Shown here: positions 1 to 7,928 of the stretch, one piece after another
How positions within the stretch are numbered: position 1 is the stretch's first letter
How the letters are laid out: each line of letters starts with the position of its first letter
Source: an uncultured bacterium
Lineage (GTDB): Bacteria > Bacillota > Clostridia > Lachnospirales > Lachnospiraceae
Assembly (NCBI GenBank): GCA_905215625.1
Contig: CAJMQQ010000041.1
Coordinates: forward strand, 1-26,700
DNA: 26,700 bases
Direction of reading: 5' to 3'
Notes under the pieces: generated by a model
What the model was told of the DNA's origin: nothing
What the model saw: the letters and a program-made list of their open reading frames with translations, nothing else
Database searches by the model: none
Made by a program: the position numbers and the translations under genes

Positions 1-1899
1 GAGACCGGCATGGGCCCGACCCGTATCAATACTATTTTACAGTCCGCATTCTTCGAGTTAACCGGCATTATTCCGGCTGACAAGGCAAACCAGCTGATGA
101 AGGATGCTGCACAGAAGACCTACGGCCGTAAGGGCGAGGACGTTGTTAAGAAGAACTGGGCAGCTATCGACGCAGGCGCTAAGGGCGTTGTAAAGGTAGA
201 GGTTCCGGAGAGCTGGAAGAACTGTGAGGATGAAGGACTTGACTTCTCTGTAGCAACCAGCGGCAGAAAAGACGTTATCGACTTCGTTAACAACATCCAG
301 ACTAAGGTTTCTGCTCAGGAAGGTAACTCCTTACCAGTATCTGCATTCGTTGACTACGCAGACGGCAGCACTCCATCTGGTTCTGCAGCTTACGAGAAGC
401 GTGGTATTGCAGTAAACGTACCAGTTTGGAATCCAGACAACTGTATCCAGTGTAACTTCTGTTCTTATGTCTGCCCACACGCAGTAATCCGTCCAGTTGC
501 TATGACTGCTGAGGAAGCTGCTAACGCACCGGCTGACATGAAGATGAAAGATATGACTGGTATGCCTGGCATGAAGTTTGCTATGACAGTTTCCGCTCTT
601 GACTGTACCGGATGCGGTTCTTGTGCAAACGTATGTCCTGGCATGAAGGGCAACAAGGCTCTGACCATGGAACCATTAGAGAAGAGTCTGCCAGAGCAGC
701 CAATCTTCGCATATGGACAGTCCCTGCCAATTAAGGAAGAAGTTCTTGCCAAGTTCAAAGAGACCACTGTTAAGGGCAGCCAGTTTAAGCAGCCATTACT
801 TGAGTTCTCCGGCGCTTGCGCAGGCTGCGGCGAAACTCCTTATGCAAAATTAATCACCCAGTTATTCGGTGACAGAATGTACATTGCAAACGCAACAGGA
901 TGTTCCTCTATCTGGGGCAACTCCTCACCATCTACTCCATATACCGTAAATGCCAAGGGACAGGGACCTGCATGGTCTAACTCCTTATTCGAGGATAACG
1001 CAGAGTTCGGTTATGGTATGCTTCTGGCTCAGAATGCTATCAGAGATGGCTTAAAGGCAAAGGTTGAGTCTGTAATGGCAAGCGCTGAAGCTTCTGAAGA
1101 AGTAAAGGCTGCCTGCAAAGAATACCTGGATACCTTTACCTGCGGCGCTACCAACGGTACTGCAACTGATAAGCTGGTTGCTGCATTAACTGGCTGCGAG
1201 TGCCCAACCTGCAAGGACATCGTAAACAACAAAGACTTCCTGGCTAAGAAGTCCCAGTGGATCTTTGGTGGTGACGGATGGGCATACGACATCGGTTTCG
1301 GCGGTGTTGACCACGTACTTGCTTCTGGCAAAGATATCAACATCATGGTATACGATACTGAGGTTTACTCCAACACTGGCGGACAGTCTTCCAAGGCTAC
1401 CCCTGTTGGCGCTGTAGCACAGTTTGCTGCAGGCGGTAAGGATGTTAAGAAGAAAGACTTAGCGTCCATCGCAATGAGCTATGGTTATGTATACGTAGCA
1501 CAGATTTCTATGGGTGCTGATTATGCACAGACTGTAAAGGCAATTGCAGAGGCAGAGGCTTATCCAGGACCATCCTTAATCATCGCTTACGCTCCATGTA
1601 TCAACCATGGTATTAAGAAGGGTATGGCAAAGGCTCAGACCGAAGAGAAGTTAGCTGTTGAGTGCGGCTACTGGCATCTGTTCCGCTTCAACCCTGCTGC
1701 AGAGAATAAGTTCTCCTTAGACAGCAAGGCTCCGAAGATGGAAGGATATCAGGACTTCTTAAAGGGTGAGGTTCGTTACCTGTCCTTAGGCTTAAAGAAT
1801 CCTGAGAGAGCAGAAGATCTGTTCGCTAAGAACGAAGCATTTGCTAAGGAAAGATACGAGTACCTGCAGAAGCTGATTACTCTGTACGGCAATAACTAA
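1..1899 (+). CDS. nifJ: pyruvate:ferredoxin (flavodoxin) oxidoreductase, C-terminal part
   Basis: Oxidises pyruvate with CoA to acetyl-CoA and CO2 in the cytoplasm and passes electrons to ferredoxin. The frame is already open at base 1, so the 5' end lies outside the window; 632 residues are visible of a family length near 1,170-1,200. The ATG at 10 is internal, not a start. Visible in order: a two-cluster ferredoxin-like domain with CIQCNFCSYVCP (about residues 148-159) and CTGCGSCANVCP (about 203-214), then the thiamine diphosphate domain with ACAGCGETPYAKL (about 273-285), ATGCSSIWG, GGDGWAYDIGFGG and the YDTEVYSNTGGQSSKATP stretch. Codon choice is strongly biased, as in a highly expressed gene. 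It is followed 38 nt downstream by a terminator hairpin and so is separate from the deoC operon. Family identity is secure. Confidence 0.97.
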   Translation, partial: ETGMGPTRINTILQSAFFELTGIIPADKANQLMKDAAQKTYGRKGEDVVKKNWAAIDAGAKGVVKVEVPESWKNCEDEGLDFSVATSGRKDVIDFVNNIQTKVSAQEGNSLPVSAFVDYADGSTPSGSAAYEKRGIAVNVPVWNPDNCIQCNFCSYVCPHAVIRPVAMTAEEAANAPADMKMKDMTGMPGMKFAMTVSALDCTGCGSCANVCPGMKGNKALTMEPLEKSLPEQPIFAYGQSLPIKEEVLAKFKETTVKGSQFKQPLLEFSGACAGCGETPYAKLITQLFGDRMYIANATGCSSIWGNSSPSTPYTVNAKGQGPAWSNSLFEDNAEFGYGMLLAQNAIRDGLKAKVESVMASAEASEEVKAACKEYLDTFTCGATNGTATDKLVAALTGCECPTCKDIVNNKDFLAKKSQWIFGGDGWAYDIGFGGVDHVLASGKDINIMVYDTEVYSNTGGQSSKATPVGAVAQFAAGGKDVKKKDLASIAMSYGYVYVAQISMGADYAQTVKAIAEAEAYPGPSLIIAYAPCINHGIKKGMAKAQTEEKLAVECGYWHLFRFNPAAENKFSLDSKAPKMEGYQDFLKGEVRYLSLGLKNPERAEDLFAKNEAFAKERYEYLQKLITLYGNN

Positions 1900-1936
1900 T
1901 TGAATATCTGATTCCTACAGATGATTTCAATAGAGG

Positions 1937-1969
1937 GCAGCATAGCCAATTATGGCTATGCTGCTTTTT
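1937..1969 (+). terminator. intrinsic terminator of the PFOR gene
   Basis: An 11-bp perfect stem (GCAGCATAGCC at 1937-1947, GGCTATGCTGC at 1954-1964) with a 6-nt loop, followed by TTTTTG. Confidence 0.93.
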
Positions 1970-1998
1970 GCTTTCCTTCAGAAAAATCATTTAAAAAC

Positions 1999-2013
1999 TG
2001 TGCAGAATGCACA
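1999..2013. promoter_or_regulatory. short perfect dyad in AT-rich spacer, possible operator
   Basis: TGTGCA-GAA-TGCACA is a perfect 6-bp inverted repeat with a 3-bp centre. It lies about 140 bp upstream of the strong promoter at 2152. Its role is unknown. The rest of 1975-2150 is A-rich and holds no convincing gene. Confidence 0.25.
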
Positions 2014-2151
2014 AAAAATGAAGAAATTTAGCAAAGTGCTGAAAAATAAGAAAGTGTGATGAAATATAGAGATATAACGATAAAATGTTTTCTGCGACAT
2101 ACAAAAGAAATATATAAAATCGACAAAAAACAAGAAAAAGATACAAAAAGA

Positions 2152-2180
2152 TTGACATTTTATATATAGGGTGCTACAAT
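2152..2180 (+). promoter_or_regulatory. near-consensus sigma-A promoter upstream of deoC
   Basis: A perfect -35 TTGACA (2152-2157) is followed by a 17-bp spacer and a -10 TACAAT (2175-2180). The predicted transcription start is near 2187, almost 200 nt upstream of deoC, so the leader RNA would be long and would contain both hairpins at 2223-2253 and 2285-2316. Confidence 0.8.
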
Positions 2181-2186
2181 GTGGAT

Positions 2187-2252
2187 AAATCAAATAAGCA
2201 ATATATTAACGTTGATGAGCCTAAAAGCCAGCCGTTTCGGTTGGCTTTTTTG
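2187..2252 (+). ncRNA. short leader RNA / attenuated transcript upstream of deoC (candidate)
   Basis: RNA begun at the 2152-2180 promoter would meet the hairpin at 2223-2253 after only about 66 nt. The unit therefore looks like a promoter-leader-terminator cassette, either an attenuator for the nucleoside operon or a small RNA. I do not recognise a known riboswitch class in it. The AACGTT self-complementary stretch and the GATGAGCC segment just before the stem might form alternative structure. The boundaries are inferred from promoter and hairpin only. Confidence 0.35.
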
Positions 2253-2253
2253 T
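2223..2253 (+). terminator. terminator-like hairpin in the deoC leader
   Basis: AAAAGCCAGCC (2223-2233) pairs with the arm at 2239-2249 through 11 pairs including one G-U, with loop GTTTC. A run of T follows (2246-2251, TG, then more T). It sits about 35 nt after the predicted transcription start and 131 nt before deoC. Confidence 0.75.
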
Positions 2254-2284
2254 TTTTTATTGACAATATTAAATTGCAATTACC

Positions 2285-2316
2285 AAAAAAGTGTATACCG
2301 GTAACGCACTTTTTTG
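2285..2316 (+). terminator. second hairpin with T-run, overlapping a TACCGGTA palindrome
   Basis: AAAAAAGTG (2285-2293) pairs perfectly with CACTTTTTT (2307-2315). Between the arms lies the 8-bp palindrome TACCGGTA (2296-2303). As RNA it is a second terminator-like hairpin; as DNA the inner palindrome looks like a LacI- or GntR-type operator. Which role is real cannot be decided from sequence alone. Confidence 0.5.
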
Positions 2317-2323
2317 TTAAAAC

Positions 2324-2337
2324 TGTTTTCGAAAACA
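2324..2337. promoter_or_regulatory. 14-bp perfect palindrome, LacI/CcpA-type operator candidate
   Basis: TGTTTTCGAAAACA is perfectly self-complementary with a central CG. It keeps the TG....CG....CA skeleton of catabolite-responsive elements but has TT where AA is usual. Its centre is 31 bp (about three helical turns) from the centre of the TACCGGTA palindrome and 47 bp from the deoC start codon. Confidence 0.5.
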
Positions 2338-2383
2338 AAGTAACCAGTTAATCAGCAGCAATGAAAAAGAAGAGGTATGAATC

Positions 2384-3061
2384 ATGGAAAAAAGTACTAT
2401 TTACCAGCACATTGACCACACATTATTAAAAGCAGTTTCTTCCTGGGAGGAGATTAAAAAATTATGTGAGGAAGCAATTGAGCACAATATGGCATCTGTT
2501 TGCATTCCACCGTCTTATATCAAAAGAGTCCACGAGACCTTTGGCGAAAAATTAAATATTTGTACGGTGATTGGCTTCCCTCTGGGATACAACACCACGG
2601 AAGTAAAAAAAGCAGAAGTAGCGCAGGCAATTGCTGAAGGCGCTGGTGAAGTGGATATGGTGGTCAACCTGGGAGATGTAAAAAATGGTGAGTTTGACCG
2701 TGTCACAGAAGAGATTGCAGCATTAAAAGAGACAGCTGGTGACAAAGTTTTAAAGGTTATTATTGAGACCTGCTATTTGACCGAAGAAGAAAAGGTACGC
2801 CTTTGCAAATGTGTAGCAGACGGCGGTGCCGATTACATTAAGACTTCTACAGGATTTGGAACTGCCGGAGCAAAGATTGAAGACATCCGGTTATTTAAGG
2901 AAAATCTTCCACAGGACAAGAACGTAAAGATGAAGGCAGCAGGCGGAGTCAGAACCAGAGAAGATTTGGAGATGTTCCTGGAAGAAGGCTGTGAGAGAAT
3001 TGGAACCAGCTCTGCAATCCGTATTTTAGAGGACGGAGAGAGCAATAACGGAGTTTACTAA
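2384..3061 (+). CDS. deoC: deoxyribose-phosphate aldolase
   Basis: Class I aldolase that splits 2-deoxyribose-5-phosphate into acetaldehyde and glyceraldehyde-3-phosphate, the last step of deoxynucleoside catabolism, in the cytoplasm. The 225 residues match the usual 220-260. Visible: IDHTLLK at 10-16, the Asp of VDMVVNLG (D91), the Schiff-base lysine in YIKTSTGF (K153), the proton-relay lysine in KAAGGVRT (K184), and the GTSS phosphate-binding end (207-210). The start follows AGAGG at 2371-2375; ATGs at 2361 and 2377 are out of frame. It is the first gene of the nucleoside operon, 44 nt ahead of the lipoprotein. The leader carries hairpins and palindromes that suggest tight control. Product identity is very likely correct. 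Confidence 0.97.
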   Translation: MEKSTIYQHIDHTLLKAVSSWEEIKKLCEEAIEHNMASVCIPPSYIKRVHETFGEKLNICTVIGFPLGYNTTEVKKAEVAQAIAEGAGEVDMVVNLGDVKNGEFDRVTEEIAALKETAGDKVLKVIIETCYLTEEEKVRLCKCVADGGADYIKTSTGFGTAGAKIEDIRLFKENLPQDKNVKMKAAGGVRTREDLEMFLEEGCERIGTSSAIRILEDGESNNGVY

Positions 3062-3105
3062 ATAAAAAAATGACTGAGTGTCCAGGTGAAAAAAGGAGAA
3101 GGATC

Positions 3106-4254
3106 ATGAAAAAGACAATGAAGCAAATCGGAGCAGCAATGTTAGCAGCATTAATGGTATGTTCAGCAGCAGGATGTTCATCAGGTAATAGCGGAGCCAG
3201 CGCTCCGGCAGGAGGAGAGGCAACACAGGCAGCAGACAGTTCCAACGCATCTGCCGGAGCTGAGATTGCCATGATAGCAGATGGCGGAACCATCGACGAC
3301 AGAGGATTTAATCAGGGAACCTATGATGGCGTAAAGCAGTACGGTGAGGAAAAAGGAGTTTCTTACAAGTACTACAAGCCAGTAGAAAAGACAACCGATG
3401 CATATTTATCCGCTATGGAACTGGCAATCGAAGGCGGAGCAAAAATTATCGTGGCACCAGGTTTCCGTTTTACTGAAGCAATGTACATTGCACAGGATAC
3501 ATGGCCAGAGACAAAGTTTGTGTTATTAGACGGAATTCCAACCCAGAACGGCGAATCCAAAACAAATGAGAACACCGTTGGAATCCAGTACGCAGAAGAG
3601 CAGGCAGGCTTTTTGGCAGGCTATGCAGCAGTCGTAGAAGGCTACAAGAAACTGGGCTTTATGGGCGGTGTTGCAACACCGGCAGTTGTCCGTTATGGAT
3701 ATGGATACATCCAGGGCGCAGAAGCAGCTGCAAAAGAACTGGGACTGACAGATGTAGAAGTAAACTATTATTACACCGGTACCTTTGATGCAACTCCTGA
3801 GACACAGACTCTGGCAGCTACCTGGTATCAGAATGGTACAGAAATCATCTTTGCATGCGGTTCCGGCGTAGGCCAGTCCGTTATGGCAGCAGCAGACGCT
3901 TCCTCTTCTGGAAAATCCATTGGTGTTGACATTGACTGGGCAGAAGAGTCCGAAACCGTTGTAACTTCTGCTATGAAATCTTTAAGCGGAACCGTTTATC
4001 AGATGCTGGACAAGTTCTATACAGACAGCTTCCCAGGCGGACAGAACATGGTAATGGATGCTTCCAACGAAGGTGTAGAACTTCCGATGGCAACCTCCAG
4101 ATTTGAAAAGTTTGACCAGACTCAGTACGACGAACTGTACAAGAAACTGGCAGACGGAACCTTTAAGCCACTTCGCGATGTAGATGAAAACGGAACTTCC
4201 TATACATTAGATCAGGTTTCTGACGGAACCGTAAAGGTAGTAGAAGTCAAATAA
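3106..4254 (+). CDS. bmpA: BMP-family nucleoside-binding lipoprotein
   Basis: Extracellular lipid-anchored receptor of a BmpA/Med-type ABC importer; characterised members such as Lactococcus BmpA and Treponema PnrA bind nucleosides. The 382 residues start at the ATG at 3106, after AAGGAGAAGG; an in-frame ATG at 3070 lacks a good ribosome site and would put charged residues before the signal peptide. The signal peptide runs to about residue 23 with lipobox AAGC and lipidated C24. A Ser/Ala/Gly-rich linker covers about 25-52. The BMP fold follows, with GTIDDRGFNQGTYDG at about 61-75 and APGFRF near residue 110, where the family binds the nucleoside. The three ABC genes lie immediately downstream. 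Symbol by family analogy; the exact nucleoside range cannot be read. Confidence 0.93.
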   Translation: MKKTMKQIGAAMLAALMVCSAAGCSSGNSGASAPAGGEATQAADSSNASAGAEIAMIADGGTIDDRGFNQGTYDGVKQYGEEKGVSYKYYKPVEKTTDAYLSAMELAIEGGAKIIVAPGFRFTEAMYIAQDTWPETKFVLLDGIPTQNGESKTNENTVGIQYAEEQAGFLAGYAAVVEGYKKLGFMGGVATPAVVRYGYGYIQGAEAAAKELGLTDVEVNYYYTGTFDATPETQTLAATWYQNGTEIIFACGSGVGQSVMAAADASSSGKSIGVDIDWAEESETVVTSAMKSLSGTVYQMLDKFYTDSFPGGQNMVMDASNEGVELPMATSRFEKFDQTQYDELYKKLADGTFKPLRDVDENGTSYTLDQVSDGTVKVVEVK

Positions 4255-4289
4255 GGAAATTCAGTTAGCGGAATGCTGGGAGAAAAAAT

Positions 4290-5810
4290 ATGGAATACGT
4301 AATTGAAATGTTGGGGATTCGGAAAGAGTTTCCGGGAATTGTTGCAAACGATAATGTAACACTCCAGCTAAAGCGCGGTGAGATTCATGCTCTGCTGGGA
4401 GAAAATGGAGCGGGAAAATCGACTCTGATGAGTGTCCTTTTTGGAATGTATCAGCCAGAAGCCGGTGAAATTCGGAAAAATGGAGAAGTTGTACATATTA
4501 AGAATCCAAATGACGCAAACAGGCTGGGAATTGGTATGGTACACCAGCATTTTAAACTGGTTCATAACTTTACCGTATTGGAGAACGTAATTCTGGGTGT
4601 GGAAAGCACCCAGAAGGGTCTCCTGAAGATGGACGAAGCCCGCAAAAAAGTTATGGAGCTTTCAGAAAAATACGGATTAAAAATTGATCCAGATGCTCTC
4701 ATTTCTGATATTACAGTAGGAATGCAGCAGAGAGTAGAAATTTTAAAAATGCTGTACCGTGACAACGAAATTTTAATTTTTGACGAGCCGACAGCAGTAT
4801 TAACCCCTCAGGAAATTGATGAACTGATCAAGGTTATGAAAAACCTGGCAGCCGAGGGAAAATCCATTTTATTTATTACCCACAAACTAAACGAAATCAA
4901 AGAGGCAGCCAACCGCTGTACCGTATTGAGAAAAGGCAGATATGTGGGAACCATTGATGTGGCATCTACCAGTAAGGAAGAAATGTCTGAAATGATGGTA
5001 GGCAGAAAAGTAAATCTTCAGATTGATAAAGGCGAATATAAGCCTGGAAAATGTGTTCTGTCTGTAGAAGACTTAAGCGTAAAAAATCACTTCAGCGGAA
5101 AGCTGTCTGTCAACCATGTGTCTTTTGATGTCAAAGAAGGCGAAATCGTATGTATTGCCGGAATTGACGGAAACGGCCAGAGCGAACTGGTTTATGCCCT
5201 TACCGGTCTGTCTCCGATTGAGAGCGGCCAGATTCATTTAAAGGATCAGGATTTTACCCATATGAGTATTCGTCAGAGAAATACCCATGGACTGGGACAC
5301 ATTCCGGAAGACCGCCACAAACACGGTCTGGTACTGGATTACGATCTGGCATACAATACTGTACTGCAGAGTTATTTTGAAAAGAAATTCCAGAATCACG
5401 GATTTTTAAAGGAACGGGAAATCTATCAGTATGCAGACGGCCTCATTGATTCCTTTGATATCCGCTGCGGACAGGGTGGAAAGACCACTGCCAGAAGTAT
5501 GTCCGGAGGAAACCAGCAGAAGATTATCATTGCGAGAGAAATCGACCGTAATCCGGATCTTCTTATTGCAGTTCAGCCTACCAGAGGTCTGGACGTAGGA
5601 GCCATTGAATATATCCATAATCAGCTGGTAGCACAGAAGAAAGCAGGAAAAGGAGTGCTTCTGGTATCCCTGGAACTGGACGAAGTTATGAGTATCAGCG
5701 ATCGGATTTTGGTAATGTACGAAGGTGAAATCGTAGCCGATTTAAGACCGGAAGATGTAACCGTACAGGAACTTGGTCTTTATATGGCAGGTTCCAAAAG
5801 GAGGGCATAA
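4290..5810 (+). CDS. nupA: nucleoside ABC importer, duplicated ATP-binding protein
   Basis: Energises the BMP-type importer at the inner face of the membrane. The 506 residues hold two ATPase domains in tandem. Domain 1 has Walker A GENGAGKST at 37-45, a degenerate signature ITVGMQQR (141-148) and Walker B ILIFDEPTAVLTP (161-173). Domain 2 has a lysine-less P-loop GIDGNGQSEL (291-300), signature SMSGGNQQK (403-411) and AVQPTRGLDVG (427-437). This asymmetric pattern is normal for the ribose/galactose/nucleoside (RbsA-like) class. The start follows a GGGAG site, 35 nt after the lipoprotein gene, and the next gene begins 3 nt after its stop. Confidence 0.95.
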   Translation: MEYVIEMLGIRKEFPGIVANDNVTLQLKRGEIHALLGENGAGKSTLMSVLFGMYQPEAGEIRKNGEVVHIKNPNDANRLGIGMVHQHFKLVHNFTVLENVILGVESTQKGLLKMDEARKKVMELSEKYGLKIDPDALISDITVGMQQRVEILKMLYRDNEILIFDEPTAVLTPQEIDELIKVMKNLAAEGKSILFITHKLNEIKEAANRCTVLRKGRYVGTIDVASTSKEEMSEMMVGRKVNLQIDKGEYKPGKCVLSVEDLSVKNHFSGKLSVNHVSFDVKEGEIVCIAGIDGNGQSELVYALTGLSPIESGQIHLKDQDFTHMSIRQRNTHGLGHIPEDRHKHGLVLDYDLAYNTVLQSYFEKKFQNHGFLKEREIYQYADGLIDSFDIRCGQGGKTTARSMSGGNQQKIIIAREIDRNPDLLIAVQPTRGLDVGAIEYIHNQLVAQKKAGKGVLLVSLELDEVMSISDRILVMYEGEIVADLRPEDVTVQELGLYMAGSKRRA

Positions 5811-5813
5811 AAC

Positions 5814-6917
5814 GTGAAAAGAAAATCTCTTCCATCCGGCGTATCCAGTTTTCTGGCGTCAATCATGGCAATCCTTTTGGGAATGCTCGTCGGATTAATC
5901 ATTTTAGTAGTCAGCAACCCATCTCAGGCGTCCCAGGGGTTTATGGCCATTCTTTTGGGCGGTGTGTCCAACTTAAAAAATATGGGACAGGTCCTTTATT
6001 ATGCAACTCCTTTGATTATGACAGGTTTGTCTGTTGGATTTGCCAGTAAAACAGGACTTTTTAACATTGGTGCAGCCGGACAGTTTATTGTAGGCGCATT
6101 TGCAGCAGTTTTTGTAGGTGTCCGCTTTACATTTCTCCCGGGAGCCCTTCACTGGATCGTAGCTTTGCTGGCAGCGATCGTTGCAGGCGCTTTGTGGGGA
6201 ATGGTTCCGGGTATCTTAAAAGCAACCAGAAACGTAAATGTGGTAATCGGATGTATTATGATGAACTACATTGGTATGTATACGGTGAATGCCCTCGTAA
6301 GCGGCTTTATCTACGATCCGCTGCAGAGCCAGTCTCTTCCGGTAGATCCGGACGCAATCCTTCCCAAAATGGGACTGGACATGATCTTCCGTTACAACAA
6401 CCGTCCCTCCAGTGCCAATGCCGGTATTCTCATTGCAGTTCTGGCTGGTATTGTGATTTGGGTCATCCTTCAGAAAACTGTATTTGGCTATGAGTTAAAA
6501 GCCTGTGGTTTCAACAGTGAAGCAGGACGCTATGCAGGTATGAACGAGAAGAAAAATATTATTTCTTCTATGGCAATCGCAGGCGCACTGGCTGGTCTTG
6601 GCGGCGGACTTTTGTATCTGGCTGGTTCCGGAAACGGAATCCAGGTAGTGGATACTCTGGCAGCAGAAGGTTTTAACGGTATTCCGGTTGCTCTTCTGGC
6701 AATGAACAATCCAATCGGTATTATTTTCTCCGGTATTTTTATTGCATATTTAAGAGTCGGCGGCGATCAGATGCAGCTGTACAACTTTGTGCCGGAAGTA
6801 ATTGACATTATCATTTCCGTTATTATCTATTTCAGTGCATTTGCTTTAGTATTCCGCGGAATTATCAACAAGTTCTTTGACAGAAAGAAAGCAAATACAG
6901 CAGAAAAATCAGCGTGA
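5814..6917 (+). CDS. nupB: nucleoside ABC importer permease 1
   Basis: One half of the membrane channel for nucleosides. The 367 residues are very hydrophobic, with about eight to ten membrane spans. The family stretch GLFNIGAAGQFIVGA (81-95) and the GFNSEAGRYAGMN loop (232-244) are present. It starts with GTG at 5814, chosen because AGGAGGG at 5799-5805 sits at ideal spacing; the ATPase gene ends 3 nt before, which implies translational coupling. The tail is lysine-rich and cytoplasmic. It is homologous to, but longer than, the next permease, as in other BMP-type systems. Confidence 0.94.
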   Translation: MKRKSLPSGVSSFLASIMAILLGMLVGLIILVVSNPSQASQGFMAILLGGVSNLKNMGQVLYYATPLIMTGLSVGFASKTGLFNIGAAGQFIVGAFAAVFVGVRFTFLPGALHWIVALLAAIVAGALWGMVPGILKATRNVNVVIGCIMMNYIGMYTVNALVSGFIYDPLQSQSLPVDPDAILPKMGLDMIFRYNNRPSSANAGILIAVLAGIVIWVILQKTVFGYELKACGFNSEAGRYAGMNEKKNIISSMAIAGALAGLGGGLLYLAGSGNGIQVVDTLAAEGFNGIPVALLAMNNPIGIIFSGIFIAYLRVGGDQMQLYNFVPEVIDIIISVIIYFSAFALVFRGIINKFFDRKKANTAEKSA

Positions 6918-6930
6918 GAGGAGAAGGAAC

Positions 6931-7884
6931 ATGAGTCTGGTATATTTTTTAGTTCAACAAATGATGTTGTTTTCAATCCCGCTGCTGATTGTTGCACTGG
7001 GAGGAATGTTCTGTGAGCGAAGCGGTGTTATCAACATTGCTTTGGAAGGAATCATGGTACTGGGCGGTTTTACTGGAATTTTATTTATCAATCTGTTTCA
7101 GGGAGTGCTTCCGGGACAGCCGGTTCTGTTAATCGCTTTAGTAATTTCCATGGTAACCGGTATGGTGATTTCCCTGGTACATGCCTACGCGTCTATTAAC
7201 ATGAAGGCAAATCAGAGTATCAGTGGTACGGCAATCAATATGTTTGCACCGGCTTTTGCAATCTTTGTGGCAAGAGTTATCCGCAACGTACAGCAGATTC
7301 CATTTGAAAACCAGTTCCGAATCGAGAAAGTTCCGGTTTTAGGAGACATTCCTGTTATTGGAGGATTATTCTTCCAGAATGCCTACATTACCACATATTT
7401 AGGAATTCTGATCCTGATTATTTCTTATGTGGTGCTGTACAAAACGAGATTTGGACTTCGGCTCCGGTCCTGCGGAGAGCATCCACAGGCAGCCGCTTCC
7501 GTAGGAATCAGTGTTTACAAAATGCGTTACATGGGCGTTTTGATTTCCGGAGCTTTAGCCGGAATTGGCGGCCTGGTATATGTAATCCCGACATCGACCA
7601 GCTTTAACGCTTCTGTATCTGGTTACGGATTCCTGGCATTGGCAGTATTGATTTTTGGTCAGTGGAAACCAGGAAAGATCTTCCTTGCAGCGCTGTTCTT
7701 CGGAATGATGAAGACCATCTCATCTGCATATTCCGGAATACCGGTACTGGCAAATCTGGGAATTCCAAGCAGCGTGTACAAGATGATCCCGTATCTGGCA
7801 ACCCTGATTGTTCTTACTTTAAACACCAAGGGTTCCCAGGCACCTAAAGCATCCGGTGTTCCTTACGACAAGGGTGCAAGATAA
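6931..7884 (+). CDS. nupC: nucleoside ABC importer permease 2
   Basis: Second channel subunit of the importer, 317 residues and strongly hydrophobic. It has the family stretch ERSGVINIALEGIMVLG (29-45) and the cytoplasmic coupling-loop segment GEHPQAAASVGI (182-193). The start is the ATG at 6931 behind AGGAGAAGG; an upstream in-frame ATG at 6877 lies inside the previous gene, lacks a ribosome site and would add a highly charged tail. It is 13 nt from permease 1 and 44 nt ahead of the phosphorylase, which places transport and cleavage in one transcript. Confidence 0.94.
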   Translation: MSLVYFLVQQMMLFSIPLLIVALGGMFCERSGVINIALEGIMVLGGFTGILFINLFQGVLPGQPVLLIALVISMVTGMVISLVHAYASINMKANQSISGTAINMFAPAFAIFVARVIRNVQQIPFENQFRIEKVPVLGDIPVIGGLFFQNAYITTYLGILILIISYVVLYKTRFGLRLRSCGEHPQAAASVGISVYKMRYMGVLISGALAGIGGLVYVIPTSTSFNASVSGYGFLALAVLIFGQWKPGKIFLAALFFGMMKTISSAYSGIPVLANLGIPSSVYKMIPYLATLIVLTLNTKGSQAPKASGVPYDKGAR

Positions 7885-7928
7885 TTCAGAACTCACATAT
7901 GTATTGACATTTGACAGGAGGAAAGATT

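Noticed and set aside
465..1346. Antisense open frames inside the PFOR gene
   Set aside because: They lie opposite a highly conserved coding region, lack ribosome sites and show no domain-like sequence.
1987..2193. Minus-strand Phe-rich open frame of 68 codons in the spacer before deoC
   Set aside because: It is a product of A-rich DNA, contains the + strand promoter and has no protein-like composition.
2260..2286. Second promoter with TTGACA at 2260-2265
   Set aside because: No acceptable -10 is found at 16-18 bp; only TACCAA at 15 bp, too weak to list.
2361..2429. Short upstream frame starting ATGAAAAAG before deoC
   Set aside because: It overlaps deoC out of frame and has no separate ribosome site, so it is probably chance; a leader-peptide role was considered but no codon bias supports it.
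5160..5195. Lysine-less P-loop in the second half of the nucleoside ATPase as a sign of inactivation
   Set aside because: Degenerate second Walker A sites are typical of the RbsA/NupA-type double ATPases.
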